A DNA stretch of 64,000 nucleotides from Pseudactinotalea terrae (GCF_009733845.1 NZ_WNXZ01000001.1:558001-622000); one strand, 5' to 3'; positions 38,014-47,814 are shown, counted from the first letter of the stretch. The notes: generated by a model from the sequence alone, not told the origin. A program made the numbers and translations.

Positions 38014-38606
38014 GGGGAGGCAATAGCGGCGGCGAACCCGAGGTGCGGTACCGCGGCGACACGGCGATCATGGACTACGTGGTGCGAGCCGCGATGCAGG
38101 CGCCCGATCCCCGAGGGACGGCTGCCGTGATCCTGGCCGGTGCGTTCCCGAGCGACGGGGGCTTCGTCGCTGGATGTGTGGGCTGCTCGGAGGACGACCT
38201 CCCGGGACTGCTGGTCGCGGCACGCAGGAGGCTCCGGCGCGACCGTGTGGCAACGATCACGGAGCCCGTCGAGGCGCTCAGACGCCTGCGGTCGACATGG
38301 ACCGAGGGAGATCGGGGTGCCGTGGCTGAGCTCCTGTCGCCGGACGTTGCGCTCTACGCCGTCGGCCGGCTCCACTCGGGCTGCCTGCGTCTACCCGTGC
38401 ACGGATCACGGGAGGTGGCGCAGCTCCTGAGCGACATCATGGGCAGCGAGCCGCCGGCGCCCGAGCTGAGACTGGTCGACCGATCTGCCTGGCTCGTCCT
38501 CCAGCGCGACGAGCTCATGGTGGCACTCCCTGCCATCGAGGTGCACCGTGGATCGGTCAGAGGGGTCTGGCTGGTCGACAGGCCCGGCACGCGGCGCTGC
38601 CGGTGA
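38001..38606 (+). CDS. Sigma-region-4/SnoaL-like protein without region 2
   Basis: 201 residues from ATG 38001 (GTG 38043 and ATG 38070 are alternatives). Residues 23-80 follow the same pattern as linker and region 4 of the ECF41 factor encoded divergently: MDYVVRAAMQAPDPRGTAAV against LSVAMLTLMERLPPAERAVY, and VAARRRLRRDR against AHRARKHLAGRR. A SnoaL-like domain follows (EGDRGAVAELLSPDVALYAV ... HGSREVAQLL). Region 2, which binds core polymerase and the -10 box, is missing, and the upstream sequence does not encode one in any frame. The protein may modulate the sigma factor or be a relic. Confidence 0.55.
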   Translation: MAGLGGGNSGGEPEVRYRGDTAIMDYVVRAAMQAPDPRGTAAVILAGAFPSDGGFVAGCVGCSEDDLPGLLVAARRRLRRDRVATITEPVEALRRLRSTWTEGDRGAVAELLSPDVALYAVGRLHSGCLRLPVHGSREVAQLLSDIMGSEPPAPELRLVDRSAWLVLQRDELMVALPAIEVHRGSVRGVWLVDRPGTRRCR

Positions 38607-38650
38607 CGCGTCAGACCCCGACTGAGGGTGGTCGCGATCTCGTCCCGGAC

Positions 38651-38693
38651 CGACGGCGCCCCGGCCACCGCGAGGGTGGCCGGGGCGCCGTCG
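38651..38693. terminator. Bidirectional terminator hairpin
   Basis: A perfect GC-rich stem of 19 bp with a 5-nt loop (arms 38651-38669 and 38675-38693) sits between two converging genes. There is no strong T-run on either side. Confidence 0.75.
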
Positions 38694-38762
38694 AGCCTGT
38701 GTCGACGTGTTGGCGGGGCTCGCGGTCGCCGTCCGCTGGCGCGTCCGGCGACCACTCACTCC

Positions 38763-40187
38763 TCAGACGTCGAAGTACATCTCGAACTCGTGCGGGTGCG
38801 GCCGCAGTCGCAGCGCGTCGACCTCGTTGGAGCGCTTGTAGTCGACCCACGTGTCGATCAGGTCGGGCGTGAACACGTCGCCCTCGGTGAGGTAGTCGTG
38901 GTCGGCCTCGAGCGCGTCGAGAGCACCGGTCAGCGAGTCGGGCACCTGAGCGATCTGTGCGTGCTCCTCGGGCGGCAGCTCGTAGAGGTCCTTGTCGACC
39001 GGCTCCGGCGGCTCGATCCGGTTCTTGATGCCGTCGATGCCAGCCATCAGCATGGCCGAGAACGCCAGGTAGGGGTTCGAGCTCGGGTCCGGCACGCGGA
39101 ACTCGATGCGCTTCGCCTTGGGCGAGTTGCCGGTGATCGGGATGCGGATGCAGGCCGAGCGGTTGCGCGCCGAGTACACGAGGTTGACGGGTGCCTCGAA
39201 GCCCGGGACGAGGCGGTGGTAGGAGTTCGCCGAGGGGTTGGTGAACGCCAGCAGCGACGGCGCGTGCGAGAGCAGCCCACCGATGTACCAGCGCGCCATG
39301 TCGGACAGGCCGCCGTAGCCCTTCTCGTCGTAGAAGAGCGGCTCGCCGTTCTTCCACAGCGACTGGTGCGAGTGCATGCCCGAGCCGTTGTCGCCGAAGA
39401 TCGGCTTCGGCATGAAGGTGGCTGCCTTGCCGGCGTTGAACGCCACGTTCTTGATGACGTACTTGAACTTCATCAGGTCGTCGGCCGAGGCGCGCAGGCT
39501 GTTGAAGCGGTAGTTGATCTCCTGCTGACCGGCCGTACCCACCTCGTGGTGCGCACGCTCGACGTCGAGGCCGATCTCGGCGAGCTTCTTGCACATCTCG
39601 TCACGCAGGTCGGCGAACCGGTCGCTCGGGGAGAGCGGGAAGTAGCCGCCCTTGAAGCGGGTCTTGTACCCGAGGTTGCCGCCCTCCTCCTCGCGGCCGG
39701 TGTTCCACGCCGCCTCGACGGAGTCGATGTGGTAGAAGCTCGACTGCGCGTTCGTGGAGAACCGCACGTCGTCGAAGAGGTAGAACTCGGCCTCGGCACC
39801 GAAGTAGACGGTGTCCGCGATGCCGGTGGAGATGAGGTGCGCCTCCGCCTTGGCGGCGATGGTGCGCGGGTCGCGCGAGTACGGCTCGTCCGTGAACGGG
39901 TCGACGATCGAGAAGTACACGACCAGGGTCTTGGCGGTGCGGAAGGGGTCCACGAACGCCGTCGTGACATCCGGGATCAGCTTCATGTCCGACTCGTGGA
40001 TCGCCTGGAAGCCGCGGATCGACGAACCGTCGAACATCAGGCCCTCGGAGAACGCGTCGTCGTTGAACGCTGCGGCCGGGATGTTGAAGTGCTGCTGCAC
40101 ACCGGGCAGGTCGATGAACCGCACATCGACGAACTCGACGCCTTCGTTCCTGGTGAAGGCGATGGCCTCCTCGGCATTGCTGAACAT
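38763..40187 (-). CDS. glnA: Glutamine synthetase type I, adenylylation-controlled
   Basis: 474 residues, the classic GlnA length. It joins ammonia to glutamate with ATP as a dodecamer. Conserved parts: [10 protein letters not shown], the active-site Glu in [51 protein letters not shown] and [13 protein letters not shown]. The adenylylation site is intact in [11 protein letters not shown] (Tyr about 402), the target of GlnE. ATG 40187 is chosen from the AGGAG ribosome site 6 nt upstream and the family N-terminus ([11 protein letters not shown]). Confidence 0.97.
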   Translation of the reverse strand: MFSNAEEAIAFTRNEGVEFVDVRFIDLPGVQQHFNIPAAAFNDDAFSEGLMFDGSSIRGFQAIHESDMKLIPDVTTAFVDPFRTAKTLVVYFSIVDPFTDEPYSRDPRTIAAKAEAHLISTGIADTVYFGAEAEFYLFDDVRFSTNAQSSFYHIDSVEAAWNTGREEEGGNLGYKTRFKGGYFPLSPSDRFADLRDEMCKKLAEIGLDVERAHHEVGTAGQQEINYRFNSLRASADDLMKFKYVIKNVAFNAGKAATFMPKPIFGDNGSGMHSHQSLWKNGEPLFYDEKGYGGLSDMARWYIGGLLSHAPSLLAFTNPSANSYHRLVPGFEAPVNLVYSARNRSACIRIPITGNSPKAKRIEFRVPDPSSNPYLAFSAMLMAGIDGIKNRIEPPEPVDKDLYELPPEEHAQIAQVPDSLTGALDALEADHDYLTEGDVFTPDLIDTWVDYKRSNEVDALRLRPHPHEFEMYFDV

Positions 40188-40308
40188 CCAGTCTCCTGTA
40201 ATCGTTCGGATTCCCGGCTCGGGGACGCGACCCAAACTACGGCCGAGCCGTTTCCCAGGCGTCTCACTCATGTGTCGTGCGTGTTACACGGCAGCGAGAT
40301 CGCTCACC

Positions 40309-40314
40309 TAGGGT
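40309..40314 (+). promoter_or_regulatory. -10 element (TAGGGT) of the RDD gene
   Basis: TAGGGT followed by 6 nt and GTG 40321; no ribosome site. Confidence 0.5.
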
Positions 40315-40320
40315 GTCGTT

Positions 40321-40704
40321 GTGACTGATGAGACGCCGGTCCCACCAGATGGGCACCCCAACACCCTAGGGGGTCGACGCTTCCTGGGGCTGCTCATCGA
40401 CTGGGGCGTGGCGACGGCGATCAGCGCGGGGTTCTTCGCCTTCGACCCGCTCGCCACGCTCGTCATCTTCGTGCTCGAGGTCGCCATCATGAGCGCGACG
40501 CTCGGTTCCTCGTTCGGGCAGCGGCTGACCGGCCTGGGGCTGCGCCGTCTCGATGGCAGGCCACCTACGCTCGGGCAGGCGCTGGTGCGCACGCTGGCGC
40601 TGTGCCTGATCGTCCCCGTGGGGATCACCTCACGCGTGGACGGCCGGGGCATGCACGACACCTGGGCCGGCACTCGCCTCATCCGCCTCAGCGACGAGCG
40701 CTAG
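40321..40704 (+). CDS. RDD-family membrane protein
   Basis: 127 residues with three membrane segments. RDD features: LGGRRFLGLLIDW at the first helix, SFGQRLTGLGLRRLDG, LGQALVRTL and the final GMHDTWAGTRL. The function of the family is unknown beyond a membrane location. Leaderless start at GTG 40321. Its stop shares the palindrome CTAG with the stop of the converging DUF4191 gene. Confidence 0.9.
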   Translation: MTDETPVPPDGHPNTLGGRRFLGLLIDWGVATAISAGFFAFDPLATLVIFVLEVAIMSATLGSSFGQRLTGLGLRRLDGRPPTLGQALVRTLALCLIVPVGITSRVDGRGMHDTWAGTRLIRLSDER

Positions 40705-41444
40705 CGGCCGCGGGTCGCCTTGCGATCCGGGCGTGCGCGCATCGGGTCGATGCCCTTGGGCACCGGTAGCCGGTTCATGTTGTGCAGCGCACGCAGTCGC
40801 TTGGACACCTCGGGCACCACACCGGCGGCGAGCGACTTCTTCTGCTTCTGCACCGTCTTCGCGAGCTGGGGGAGCGGCACCTGTCCGTCGCCGCGGCCCT
40901 CCTGCAGCAGGATCACCGGCACGTTCGGGACCACGCGGGCGACCTTCTTCTTCTCGGCCTCCAGCAGCTTCCCGACCCGGTGCGGCGGTCCCTCGCTGAC
41001 GAGCACGACACCCGGGCGACCCACGGCGCGGAACACCATGTCTTGGTGGCGCGGGTCCACAGCGACCGGCTCCTCCTCGATGTTCCACCCGCGACGGATG
41101 GTCCCGAGCGCGGCGGAGACCGCCCCCGGCTGGCCCTCGATGCGCTTGTAGGCGAAGTACTCTGCGCGCCGGCCGAGCAGGAGCATCGCGCCCATGAGCC
41201 CGAGCATGAGGCCGAAGATCGCTGTGATCACCCACGGGTAGCTGATCAGGATGCCGACGAGCGCACCGAGCGCAGCGGCGCCGAGCAGGATGAGGATCAG
41301 CACCCAGGTGATCGAGGGCTGCTGCTCGCGCACCATGGTGTAGACGTCCCACACCTGGTGGTACCAGCGGCGCTTCTTCTCCTTCGGCGGCTTGACGCTC
41401 GCCTTGGCGGCGCTGTCAGCCGCGTCTGCGTTCTTCCGTGCCAT
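40701..41444 (-). CDS. DUF4191 membrane protein
   Basis: 247 residues. A basic N-terminus (KPPKEKKRRWYHQVWDVYTM) precedes two membrane helices (about 48-92), then a cytoplasmic domain with YFAYKRIEGQPGAVSAALGT and PHRVGKLLEAEKKKVARV. This matches DUF4191, found in actinobacteria close to glnA and lipoate/2-oxoacid dehydrogenase genes, as here. Function unknown. ATG 41444 is preceded by TAGGCT 9 nt upstream. Confidence 0.9.
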   Translation of the reverse strand: MARKNADAADSAAKASVKPPKEKKRRWYHQVWDVYTMVREQQPSITWVLILILLGAAALGALVGILISYPWVITAIFGLMLGLMGAMLLLGRRAEYFAYKRIEGQPGAVSAALGTIRRGWNIEEEPVAVDPRHQDMVFRAVGRPGVVLVSEGPPHRVGKLLEAEKKKVARVVPNVPVILLQEGRGDGQVPLPQLAKTVQKQKKSLAAGVVPEVSKRLRALHNMNRLPVPKGIDPMRARPDRKATRGR

Positions 41445-41453
41445 GATGCCCAC

Positions 41454-41459
41454 AGCCTA
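41454..41459 (-). promoter_or_regulatory. -10 element (TAGGCT) of the DUF4191 gene
   Basis: Read leftward, TAGGCT followed by 9 nt and ATG 41444. Confidence 0.4.
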
Positions 41460-41571
41460 CCGGCGCCGTTGAGGTGGATCGGTAGCCCTGGGCGCAGCCG
41501 CGCGCACGGTCGCAGCAGCGCGCTGTGGATAACTTCTGCAGCCGATCGGCGATCCGGTGTTGGCTGGTGCC

Positions 41572-42897
41572 ATGACGACACCGGCCACGCTGCGTGGGGT
41601 CCCGCTGACGGGGCTGCGCCTGGGCGCGCCGCTCGGATCGGGCTCCGCCGGCGTGGCGTGGGCAGCGACGACCGAGGGCGGCGACCGCGTGGCGGTTCGC
41701 GTGCTGCCCGATGCGACGGCGCCGGCACACGCCGCACGGGAGCGGCGTCTCGACGTCCTCCGCTCCCTCCACCACCCCGGCCTTGCCGCGGTCCGCACCA
41801 TGCCGGGTCACGTGGACGACAGGCTCGTCGTGACCGACCTCGTGCCCGGACCCACGCTCGCCACCGTGCGCACCGGGCGCATGGGGCTTCCCGCCGCCGA
41901 GGCGCTCACGCTCGCTCACGGACTCGCCTCGGCCATCGCTGAGCTGCACCGCCACGGTCTCGTGCATGGCGATGTCTCGCCCACGAACGTGGTGCTCGCC
42001 GAACGCGACGAGGAGGGGCTCGGGCACCCGGTCCTCGTGGATCTCCTCGCCGATCTCGCCGGGGAAGCAGGAACCACAGGCTTCGTCGCCCCGGAGGTCC
42101 GTGGCGGGCGAGCCCCTGGCCCGGCCGCCGACGTGTGGGCACTCGCGACGATGTGCGTGTGGGCCACGCGGGTGGGGGACCGGGACATGGTGGCCCGCGC
42201 GCTCGGCGGCGCGGCGTCGGACGACCCCCAGGTTCGGCCGAGCGCGGCCGCCCTCGCCGCACACCTCGCGGATCAGGCCACGGCCCCCGTCCAGGTGCCG
42301 CCGCCCTCCGTGCTCGCCGGGGCCGCTCTGCGCGAGCATGCGCAGCGGGCGCCCACCGTGCTGCGACCTACCCGACGGCGACGTGCTCGCCACCGCCGCG
42401 CGGCCCCGGTCCGCAGCGCGGTGGTGGCGGTGCTCGTGACCGTCGTGGTGGGTCTGTCGACGTGGCTGCTCTGGCCCGAGGGCCAGGGCGAGCAGAGCGC
42501 ACAAGGGCGGTCCGCCGTCGGCCCTGCCCCGTCGATGACCGAGGTGGTGGCCGACCTCGTGGTGGCGCGCGACGCGGCGCTCGTGGCCGCTGATGCCGCG
42601 GCGCTGGCGGACGTGACTGTCGAAGGGTCGCCGGCCCGCGCCGACGATCTCGCGCTGCTCGACTCGCTCGAGGGCATCCAGCTCTCAGGCCTGCACACAG
42701 CGGTCGGGGACACCGCGGTGGTCGAGGCGACCGACACCGCCGCCCAGGTGCAGGCGGTGCTCACCCAGGGGGAGCACGAACGCACCTCGGCCGGGGCTAC
42801 CGAGACGGTGCCCGCTCAAGAGCCAAGGTGCGTGGTGCTGACGCTGCGGCTCGACGGCCCGCAGTGGGCCGTCGAGCGCGTCAGCGACTGCTCGTGA
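41572..42897 (+). CDS. Membrane-anchored protein kinase-like protein, probable pseudokinase
   Basis: 441 residues. A Ser/Thr-kinase fold (about 12-235) shows the glycine loop LGSGSAGVAWAA and the catalytic loop VHGDVSPTNVV (Asp134), but the ATP-binding Lys of strand 3 is Arg43 (VAVRVL) and DFG is DLL (Asp157). A proline/arginine-rich linker, one membrane helix (about 285-305) and an extracytoplasmic domain (about 320-441) follow. Loss of the Lys suggests weak or no phosphotransfer. An outside sensor domain is inferred from topology. A TTG at 41557 is an alternative start. Confidence 0.82.
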   Translation: MTTPATLRGVPLTGLRLGAPLGSGSAGVAWAATTEGGDRVAVRVLPDATAPAHAARERRLDVLRSLHHPGLAAVRTMPGHVDDRLVVTDLVPGPTLATVRTGRMGLPAAEALTLAHGLASAIAELHRHGLVHGDVSPTNVVLAERDEEGLGHPVLVDLLADLAGEAGTTGFVAPEVRGGRAPGPAADVWALATMCVWATRVGDRDMVARALGGAASDDPQVRPSAAALAAHLADQATAPVQVPPPSVLAGAALREHAQRAPTVLRPTRRRRARHRRAAPVRSAVVAVLVTVVVGLSTWLLWPEGQGEQSAQGRSAVGPAPSMTEVVADLVVARDAALVAADAAALADVTVEGSPARADDLALLDSLEGIQLSGLHTAVGDTAVVEATDTAAQVQAVLTQGEHERTSAGATETVPAQEPRCVVLTLRLDGPQWAVERVSDCS

Positions 42898-42900
42898 GGC

Positions 42901-44724
42901 CTACAGCCCGAGCGAAGCCTCGAACTCGCCGGCCTCCAGCCGGTTCTTGACGGCGGTGAGGAACCGGGCGGCGTCCGCACCATCGATCAGCCGGTGGTCG
43001 TAGGACAGCGCCAGGTACATCATCGACCGCACCGCGATGACCTCGGCGCCGTCGGCGTCGGTCACCACGACCGGGCGCTTGACGATCGTCCCGGTCCCCA
43101 GCATCGCGACCTGCGGCTGCAGCAGGATCGGCGTGTCGAACAGCGCGCCGCCCGAGCCGGTGTTGGTGATGGTGAAGGTGCCACCGCTCAGCTCGTCCGG
43201 GGTCGCCTTGTTGGCGCGTGTGCGCGAGGCGAGGTCGGCGATCTTGCGGGCGATGCCGCCGAGGTTGAGGTCGCCGGCCTCCTTGATCACCGGCACCACG
43301 AGGCCGCGCTCGGTGTCGACCGCGATCCCGATGTTCTCGGAGCCGTGGTAGACGATCTCCTCGCCGTCGATGCTCGCGTTGATCTTCGGGTAGGCCTTGA
43401 GGGCCTCCGCCGCCGCCAACGTGATGAACGGCAGGAACGTGAGCTTCGCACCCTCGCGCTGAGCGAAGTCCTCCTTCGCACGCGCACGGAGGCGGGCGAC
43501 CTTGGTCATGTCGACCTCGAGCACCGTGGTGAGCTGAGCGGAGACCTGCAACGACTCGACCATGCGGGACGCCACGATCTTGCGCAGGCGGCTCATCTTC
43601 TCCCGCGTGCCACGCAGCGGTGAGACCGGCAGGTCCGCGCTCGACGCGGCGGGTGCTGCTGCCGCGGCGGGCTTGGCCGACTCCTGCTCCTTGGCTGCGG
43701 CTGCAGCCTTGGCCTTCTCGGCCTCCTCAGCAGCATCGAGGACGTCCTGCTTGCGGATGCGACCGCCGACGCCGGAGCCGGTCACCTCGGCGAGGTCGAC
43801 GCCCTTGTCCGCGGCCAGCTTGCGCACGAGCGGGGTCACGTAGCTGCCGCTGGCGTCCACGGGCTCGCCGGACTCAGCTGGCTCGGGCTCCTGCTCGGGC
43901 TCGGGCTCCGGCTCGGGCTCGGGCTTCGGCTCGGGCTCCGGCTCGGGCTTCGGCTCGGGCGTCGGCGCCTCGTCCTGCGCGGGAGCGGCGCCGGAGTCGG
44001 AACCGACGAACGCGAGGTTCGCGCCGACCTCCACGGTCTCGTCCTCCTGCGCCACGATCTCGAGCAGCGTGCCGGCGACCGGGGAGGGGATCTCGGTGTC
44101 CACCTTGTCGGTGGAGATCTCGAGCAGCGGCTCGTCGACCTCGACGTCGTCGCCGACCGACTTGAGCCAGCGGGTCACGGTGCCCTCGGTCACGCTCTCG
44201 CCGAGTGCCGGAAGGGTCACCGCGGTGCGGTCACCGCCACCGGAGGCCTGCGCCGCGGCGGGCTCGTCCTGGGGGGCATCCTCCGCCGCGAGCTCCTGGG
44301 CCTGCTCGGTCGGGGTGTCGGCCACGCCGGTCTCGGGGACCGGGGGCGCGGCATCCTCGGCCGAGGCGGGCTCGGGGGCGGGCTCCTCGGCCTGCTCCTC
44401 GGCCTGCTCCTCGCGCTGCTCAGGGGCGGACTCCTCGGCCTGCTGGGCAGCGCCCTCGTCGCCACCCTCGGAGGCGTCGGCGCCGCTGCCGTCACCGATG
44501 ACGGCGAGATCGGTGCCGACCTCGACCGTCTCGTCCTCCTCGACGAGGATCTTCTCGAGAACCCCGGCGATCGGTGAGGGGATCTCGGTGTCGACCTTGT
44601 CGGTCGAGACCTCGAGCAACGGCTCATCCACGGCGACTTCCTCGCCCACGGCCTTGAGCCACCTGGTCACGGTGCCCTCGGTCACGCTCTCGCCGAGCGC
44701 GGGCATCTGGACGTTCTGTGACAT
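42901..44724 (-). CDS. sucB: Dihydrolipoamide acyltransferase (E2) of a 2-oxoacid dehydrogenase complex
   Basis: 607 residues. Two lipoyl domains (about 1-76 and 165-240), each with the lipoylated Lys in [12 protein letters not shown], are joined by acidic Ala/Pro/Glu linkers. A peripheral-subunit-binding domain (about 285-320, [19 protein letters not shown]) and the catalytic domain with [15 protein letters not shown] follow. It passes acyl groups to CoA in the pyruvate or 2-oxoglutarate complex; the sequence alone does not decide which. The name sucB follows common use. It is 26 nt downstream of the E3 gene in the same direction. Confidence 0.93.
   Translation of the reverse strand: MSQNVQMPALGESVTEGTVTRWLKAVGEEVAVDEPLLEVSTDKVDTEIPSPIAGVLEKILVEEDETVEVGTDLAVIGDGSGADASEGGDEGAAQQAEESAPEQREEQAEEQAEEPAPEPASAEDAAPPVPETGVADTPTEQAQELAAEDAPQDEPAAAQASGGGDRTAVTLPALGESVTEGTVTRWLKSVGDDVEVDEPLLEISTDKVDTEIPSPVAGTLLEIVAQEDETVEVGANLAFVGSDSGAAPAQDEAPTPEPKPEPEPEPKPEPEPEPEPEQEPEPAESGEPVDASGSYVTPLVRKLAADKGVDLAEVTGSGVGGRIRKQDVLDAAEEAEKAKAAAAAKEQESAKPAAAAAPAASSADLPVSPLRGTREKMSRLRKIVASRMVESLQVSAQLTTVLEVDMTKVARLRARAKEDFAQREGAKLTFLPFITLAAAEALKAYPKINASIDGEEIVYHGSENIGIAVDTERGLVVPVIKEAGDLNLGGIARKIADLASRTRANKATPDELSGGTFTITNTGSGGALFDTPILLQPQVAMLGTGTIVKRPVVVTDADGAEVIAVRSMMYLALSYDHRLIDGADAARFLTAVKNRLEAGEFEASLGL
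43880..43963 (-). repeat. 6-bp repeat encoding the PEPEPKPE linker of E2
   Basis: Fourteen consecutive 6-bp units related to GGCTCG on the + strand, read on the - strand as Pro-Glu/Pro-Lys pairs. It forms the stiff hinge between lipoyl domain 2 and the binding domain, and is slippage-prone. Confidence 0.8.
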
Positions 44725-44750
44725 GTGGAGGTTCTCCTTCGTGGTGCCGG

Positions 44751-46124
44751 TCAGGCGTGGGAGTGGAGCGGTTTGCCGGCCAGGGCCAGAGCGGCCTCGC
44801 CGATCGACTCGTTCTGGGTGGGATGGGCGTGGATCAGGCCGGCGACATCCTCGGGGAAGGCCTCCCAGCTGACGATCAGCTGGCCCTCACCGATCTGCTC
44901 GCCCATGCGGGCGCCGAGCATGTGGACGCCCACGATCGGGCCGTTCTTCGCGCGGACCAGCTTGACGAACCCCGCCGTCCCGAGGATCTGGCTCTTGCCG
45001 TTGCCGCCGAGGTTGTACTCGAGGGTCTCGACGTCGTCGCCGTGGAGCTCGCGGGCCTGCGTCTCGGTCAGACCCACGGAGGCCACCTGCGGCTCGCAGT
45101 AGGTCACGCGGGGGATCGAGGGGTCGAGCACGGGGGCCGGCTCGAGACCTGCGATCTGCTCGGCCACGAAGATCCCGTGCGCGAAGCCGCGATGGGCGAG
45201 CTGCAGACCAGGCGTGATGTCGCCGACCGCGTAGATCTGGCCGACACCGGTGCGCAGCCGCTCGTCGACCACCACGAACCCGTGGTCCATGGTCAGGCCC
45301 TGCTCCTCGTAGCCGAGGTTCGCCGTCGCCGGCCCTCTGCCCACGGCGACCAGCAGCACCTCGGCCTCGAGCTGCTTGCCACCCTCGAGCGTGACGACCA
45401 CACCCTCGGCGGACTGCGTGACGCTCTCGAACCTCGTGCCGAGCTCGTAGCCGATGCCGCGCTTGCGGAACGCACGCTCCAGCCCCTTGCTCAACGCCTC
45501 TTCCTCGTTCGGGACCAGGTGCGGCAGTGCCTCCACGATCGTGACGTCGGCACCCAGGCTGCGCCAGGCGCTGGCGAACTCCACGCCGATCACACCGCCG
45601 CCGAGCACCACGGCCTTCGCGGGGACCCAGTCCATCGCGAGGGCCTGGTCGGAGGTGATGACACGGCCGTCGATCTCGAGGCCAGGGAGGCTGCGCGCGT
45701 ACGAACCGGTGGCGAGCACGATGTTCTTGCCGGTGACACGGCGGCCGTCGACCTCCACGGTGTCGGGGCCGACCAGCCGCCCCCAACCGTGGATGACCTC
45801 GATGTCGCGCCCGCCGACCAGACCGGTCAGGCCGCGGTAGAGGCGCGAGACCACCCCGTCCTTGTAGGAGTTGATCTTCGCGACGTCGATGCCGTCGAGC
45901 GTGGCGTTGACCCCGAGGGCGCTGCCCTCGCGCACGGTGTCCGCGACCTCGGCGGCGTGCAACAGCGCCTTGGTCGGGATGCAGCCGCGGTGCAAGCACG
46001 TGCCGCCGACCTTGTCGGACTCGATGAGCGCAACCGTGAGCCCGAGCTCGGCCGCTCGCAGCGCAGCGGCGTAGCCGCCGCTCCCGGCGCCCAGGACGAC
46101 GACGTCGTAGCCCTGCTCGGTCAC
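44751..46124 (-). CDS. lpdA: Dihydrolipoyl dehydrogenase (E3)
   Basis: 457 residues. The FAD motif is [20 protein letters not shown], the redox-active disulfide is in [16 protein letters not shown] (about residues 40-45), the NAD motif is [14 protein letters not shown], and the catalytic His-Glu pair is in [12 protein letters not shown]. It reoxidises the dihydrolipoyl group of E2 with NAD+. The start is GTG 46124, behind a GGAGGAG ribosome site. It is upstream of the E2 gene in the same operon. Confidence 0.95.
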   Translation of the reverse strand: MTEQGYDVVVLGAGSGGYAAALRAAELGLTVALIESDKVGGTCLHRGCIPTKALLHAAEVADTVREGSALGVNATLDGIDVAKINSYKDGVVSRLYRGLTGLVGGRDIEVIHGWGRLVGPDTVEVDGRRVTGKNIVLATGSYARSLPGLEIDGRVITSDQALAMDWVPAKAVVLGGGVIGVEFASAWRSLGADVTIVEALPHLVPNEEEALSKGLERAFRKRGIGYELGTRFESVTQSAEGVVVTLEGGKQLEAEVLLVAVGRGPATANLGYEEQGLTMDHGFVVVDERLRTGVGQIYAVGDITPGLQLAHRGFAHGIFVAEQIAGLEPAPVLDPSIPRVTYCEPQVASVGLTETQARELHGDDVETLEYNLGGNGKSQILGTAGFVKLVRAKNGPIVGVHMLGARMGEQIGEGQLIVSWEAFPEDVAGLIHAHPTQNESIGEAALALAGKPLHSHA

Positions 46125-46227
46125 CTGTGCTCCTCCACCAGATCGGATACGTCCCATCTTGGCATCGACGACCGCTCTCGCGGCAACGGAAGCCCGAGAG
46201 ATCGGCCGGATGTGGCGCGGCTCACGC

Positions 46228-47706
46228 TCAGCGGCCGCCGGCGGCGGCGTCCTCGAGCAGGCGGAGCATCGTTCGGACCCCGACGCCGGTGCCGCCCTTG
46301 GGCACGTAGTGCCGTGGGGCGCCCTCGTTGAACGAGGGACCGGCGATGTCGAGGTGCGCCCACGGCTTGCCAGCGGTGAACTCCTGCAGGAACAGCCCGG
46401 CCACGAGCATGCCGCCGTACCGCTCGCCCATGTTCGCGATGTCGGCGACCGGCGTCTTCATCGAGGGCCGCAGCTCCTCGGGCAACGGCATCGGCCAGAA
46501 CTGCTCGCCTGCGGCCTCGGCGGCCGCGAGCACCGAGCTGCGGGTGTCGTCTGTCCCCATGACAGCGCTGACCTGGTTGCCGAGGGCGACCATCTGCGCA
46601 CCGGTGAGGGTGGCGATGTCGATGAGGGCGTCGGGGTTCTCCTCTCCGGCGGCCACGAGCGCATCCGCCAGCACCAGCCGGCCCTCGGCGTCGGTGTTGA
46701 GGACCTCGACCGTGCGCCCGCCGCGGATCGTGATCACGTCGGAGGGCCGCTGCGCCGTCGCGGAGGGCATGTTCTCGGCGAGCGCGAGCCAGCCGGTGAC
46801 ACGCACGCCGATGCCGAGCTCGGCGGCGGCAACGACGGTGTGCAGCACCGCGGCCGCGCCCGCCATGTCGCTCTTCATGGTCTCCATCGACTTCGCCGGC
46901 TTGATCGACAGGCCACCCGAGTCGAAGGTGATGCCCTTGCCCACCAGGGCGATGTGGGCGGTCGCCTTGCGGGGCTTCCACTCCAGCTTCACGAGGCGCG
47001 GGCCGCGGGTCGAGCCCTGGCCCACACCGATCAGGCCGCCGTAGCCTCCGGCGCGGAGGGCGTCGTCGTCGAGCACGGTCACGGCGACCTTGGTGCCCTT
47101 GGTGAGCTCTTTCGCGTTGTCCGCGAACGAGGCGGGGTAGAGGTCGTTGGGGGCCGCGTTGACGAGGTCTCGCACGCCGTGCACGGCGGTGGCGACCACG
47201 GCGGCCCTCGCCACGGCGGCGCGGGTCGCCTTGTCCTTGGCGTCGGCGGCCACGACCTCGACGGCCGCGACCGGCGTCGGGGAACCGCTGTAGCCCGTGT
47301 AGGCGTATGCACCCAGCAAGGCACCCTCGGCGACCGCGGCGGCGTCGTCGGCGGAGATCAGGGGAAACGCGAACGTGACGGTGCCGGTGCCCGCGAGCTG
47401 GCGGGTGGCGGAACCGGCTGCACGGCGAAGCACCTCGGCGGTGAGCGGCGCGTCCCTGCCCACCCCGGTGCCGGTCAGCACCAGCAGCGGCACACCCAGC
47501 CCGGCCGGGGCCGGGAGCTTGACGACCTCGTCGAGCTTGCCCGAGATGCCGACCACGCTCGCGGCGCTCTCGACGGCGGCGCGGGCCTGCTTGGGCAGGT
47601 CGGCAAGTCCGAGCACCCCGGGCTGGTCGCCCGTCGTCGTCGCGAGCACGAGCGCGTCGCTGCGGATCTTGGCCAGGGGAGTGCTGATGAGCTCGACGGT
47701 GGTCAC
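46228..47706 (-). CDS. pepA: Leucyl aminopeptidase (M17)
   Basis: 492 residues from GTG 47706. Metal-binding and active-site segments of M17 are present: LVGKGITFDSGGLSIKPAK, SDMAGAAAVL and NTDAEGRLVLADAL, in the C-terminal half. It removes N-terminal residues from peptides in the cytoplasm as a hexamer. An upstream ATG at 47727 would add seven residues, but TAGGGT lies 7 nt before the GTG and inside that extension, so the leaderless GTG start is favoured. Confidence 0.93.
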   Translation of the reverse strand: MTTVELISTPLAKIRSDALVLATTTGDQPGVLGLADLPKQARAAVESAASVVGISGKLDEVVKLPAPAGLGVPLLVLTGTGVGRDAPLTAEVLRRAAGSATRQLAGTGTVTFAFPLISADDAAAVAEGALLGAYAYTGYSGSPTPVAAVEVVAADAKDKATRAAVARAAVVATAVHGVRDLVNAAPNDLYPASFADNAKELTKGTKVAVTVLDDDALRAGGYGGLIGVGQGSTRGPRLVKLEWKPRKATAHIALVGKGITFDSGGLSIKPAKSMETMKSDMAGAAAVLHTVVAAAELGIGVRVTGWLALAENMPSATAQRPSDVITIRGGRTVEVLNTDAEGRLVLADALVAAGEENPDALIDIATLTGAQMVALGNQVSAVMGTDDTRSSVLAAAEAAGEQFWPMPLPEELRPSMKTPVADIANMGERYGGMLVAGLFLQEFTAGKPWAHLDIAGPSFNEGAPRHYVPKGGTGVGVRTMLRLLEDAAAGGR

Positions 47707-47713
47707 CCGCTCA

Positions 47714-47719
47714 ACCCTA
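47714..47719 (-). promoter_or_regulatory. -10 element (TAGGGT) of pepA
   Basis: Read leftward, TAGGGT followed by 7 nt and GTG 47706. Confidence 0.5.
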
Positions 47720-47773
47720 CTGATCATCTCGGGGTCTGCGACTCGCTCGGAGCGGGCGCGGCTGCCGATGCCC

Positions 47774-47779
47774 TAATCT
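47774..47779 (+). promoter_or_regulatory. -10 element (TAATCT) of the membrane protein-pyrD operon
   Basis: TAATCT followed by 8 nt and a GTG codon at 47788 that opens an 8-codon frame. Confidence 0.5.
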
Positions 47780-47787
47780 TGGTCGCC

Positions 47788-47814
47788 GTGACGAACGAGA
47801 TCCAGGCGCCGTAG
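47788..47814 (+). CDS. Possible leaderless 8-codon leader peptide
   Basis: GTG, seven more codons (product VTNEIQAP) and TAG at 47812-47814, directly abutting the GTG start of the next gene at 47815. The next gene has no ribosome site of its own, so ribosomes that start leaderless at 47788 could finish here and re-initiate. Confidence 0.35.
   Translation: MTNEIQAP

Noticed and set aside
40188-40320. GTAAT-N6-GATTC near glnA as a GlnR-type box
   Set aside because: Too few matches to the GTNAC-N6-GAAAC consensus to claim.
43880-43963. GGCTCG repeats considered as a regulatory array
   Set aside because: They lie in the coding linker of E2 and follow its Pro-Glu pattern.
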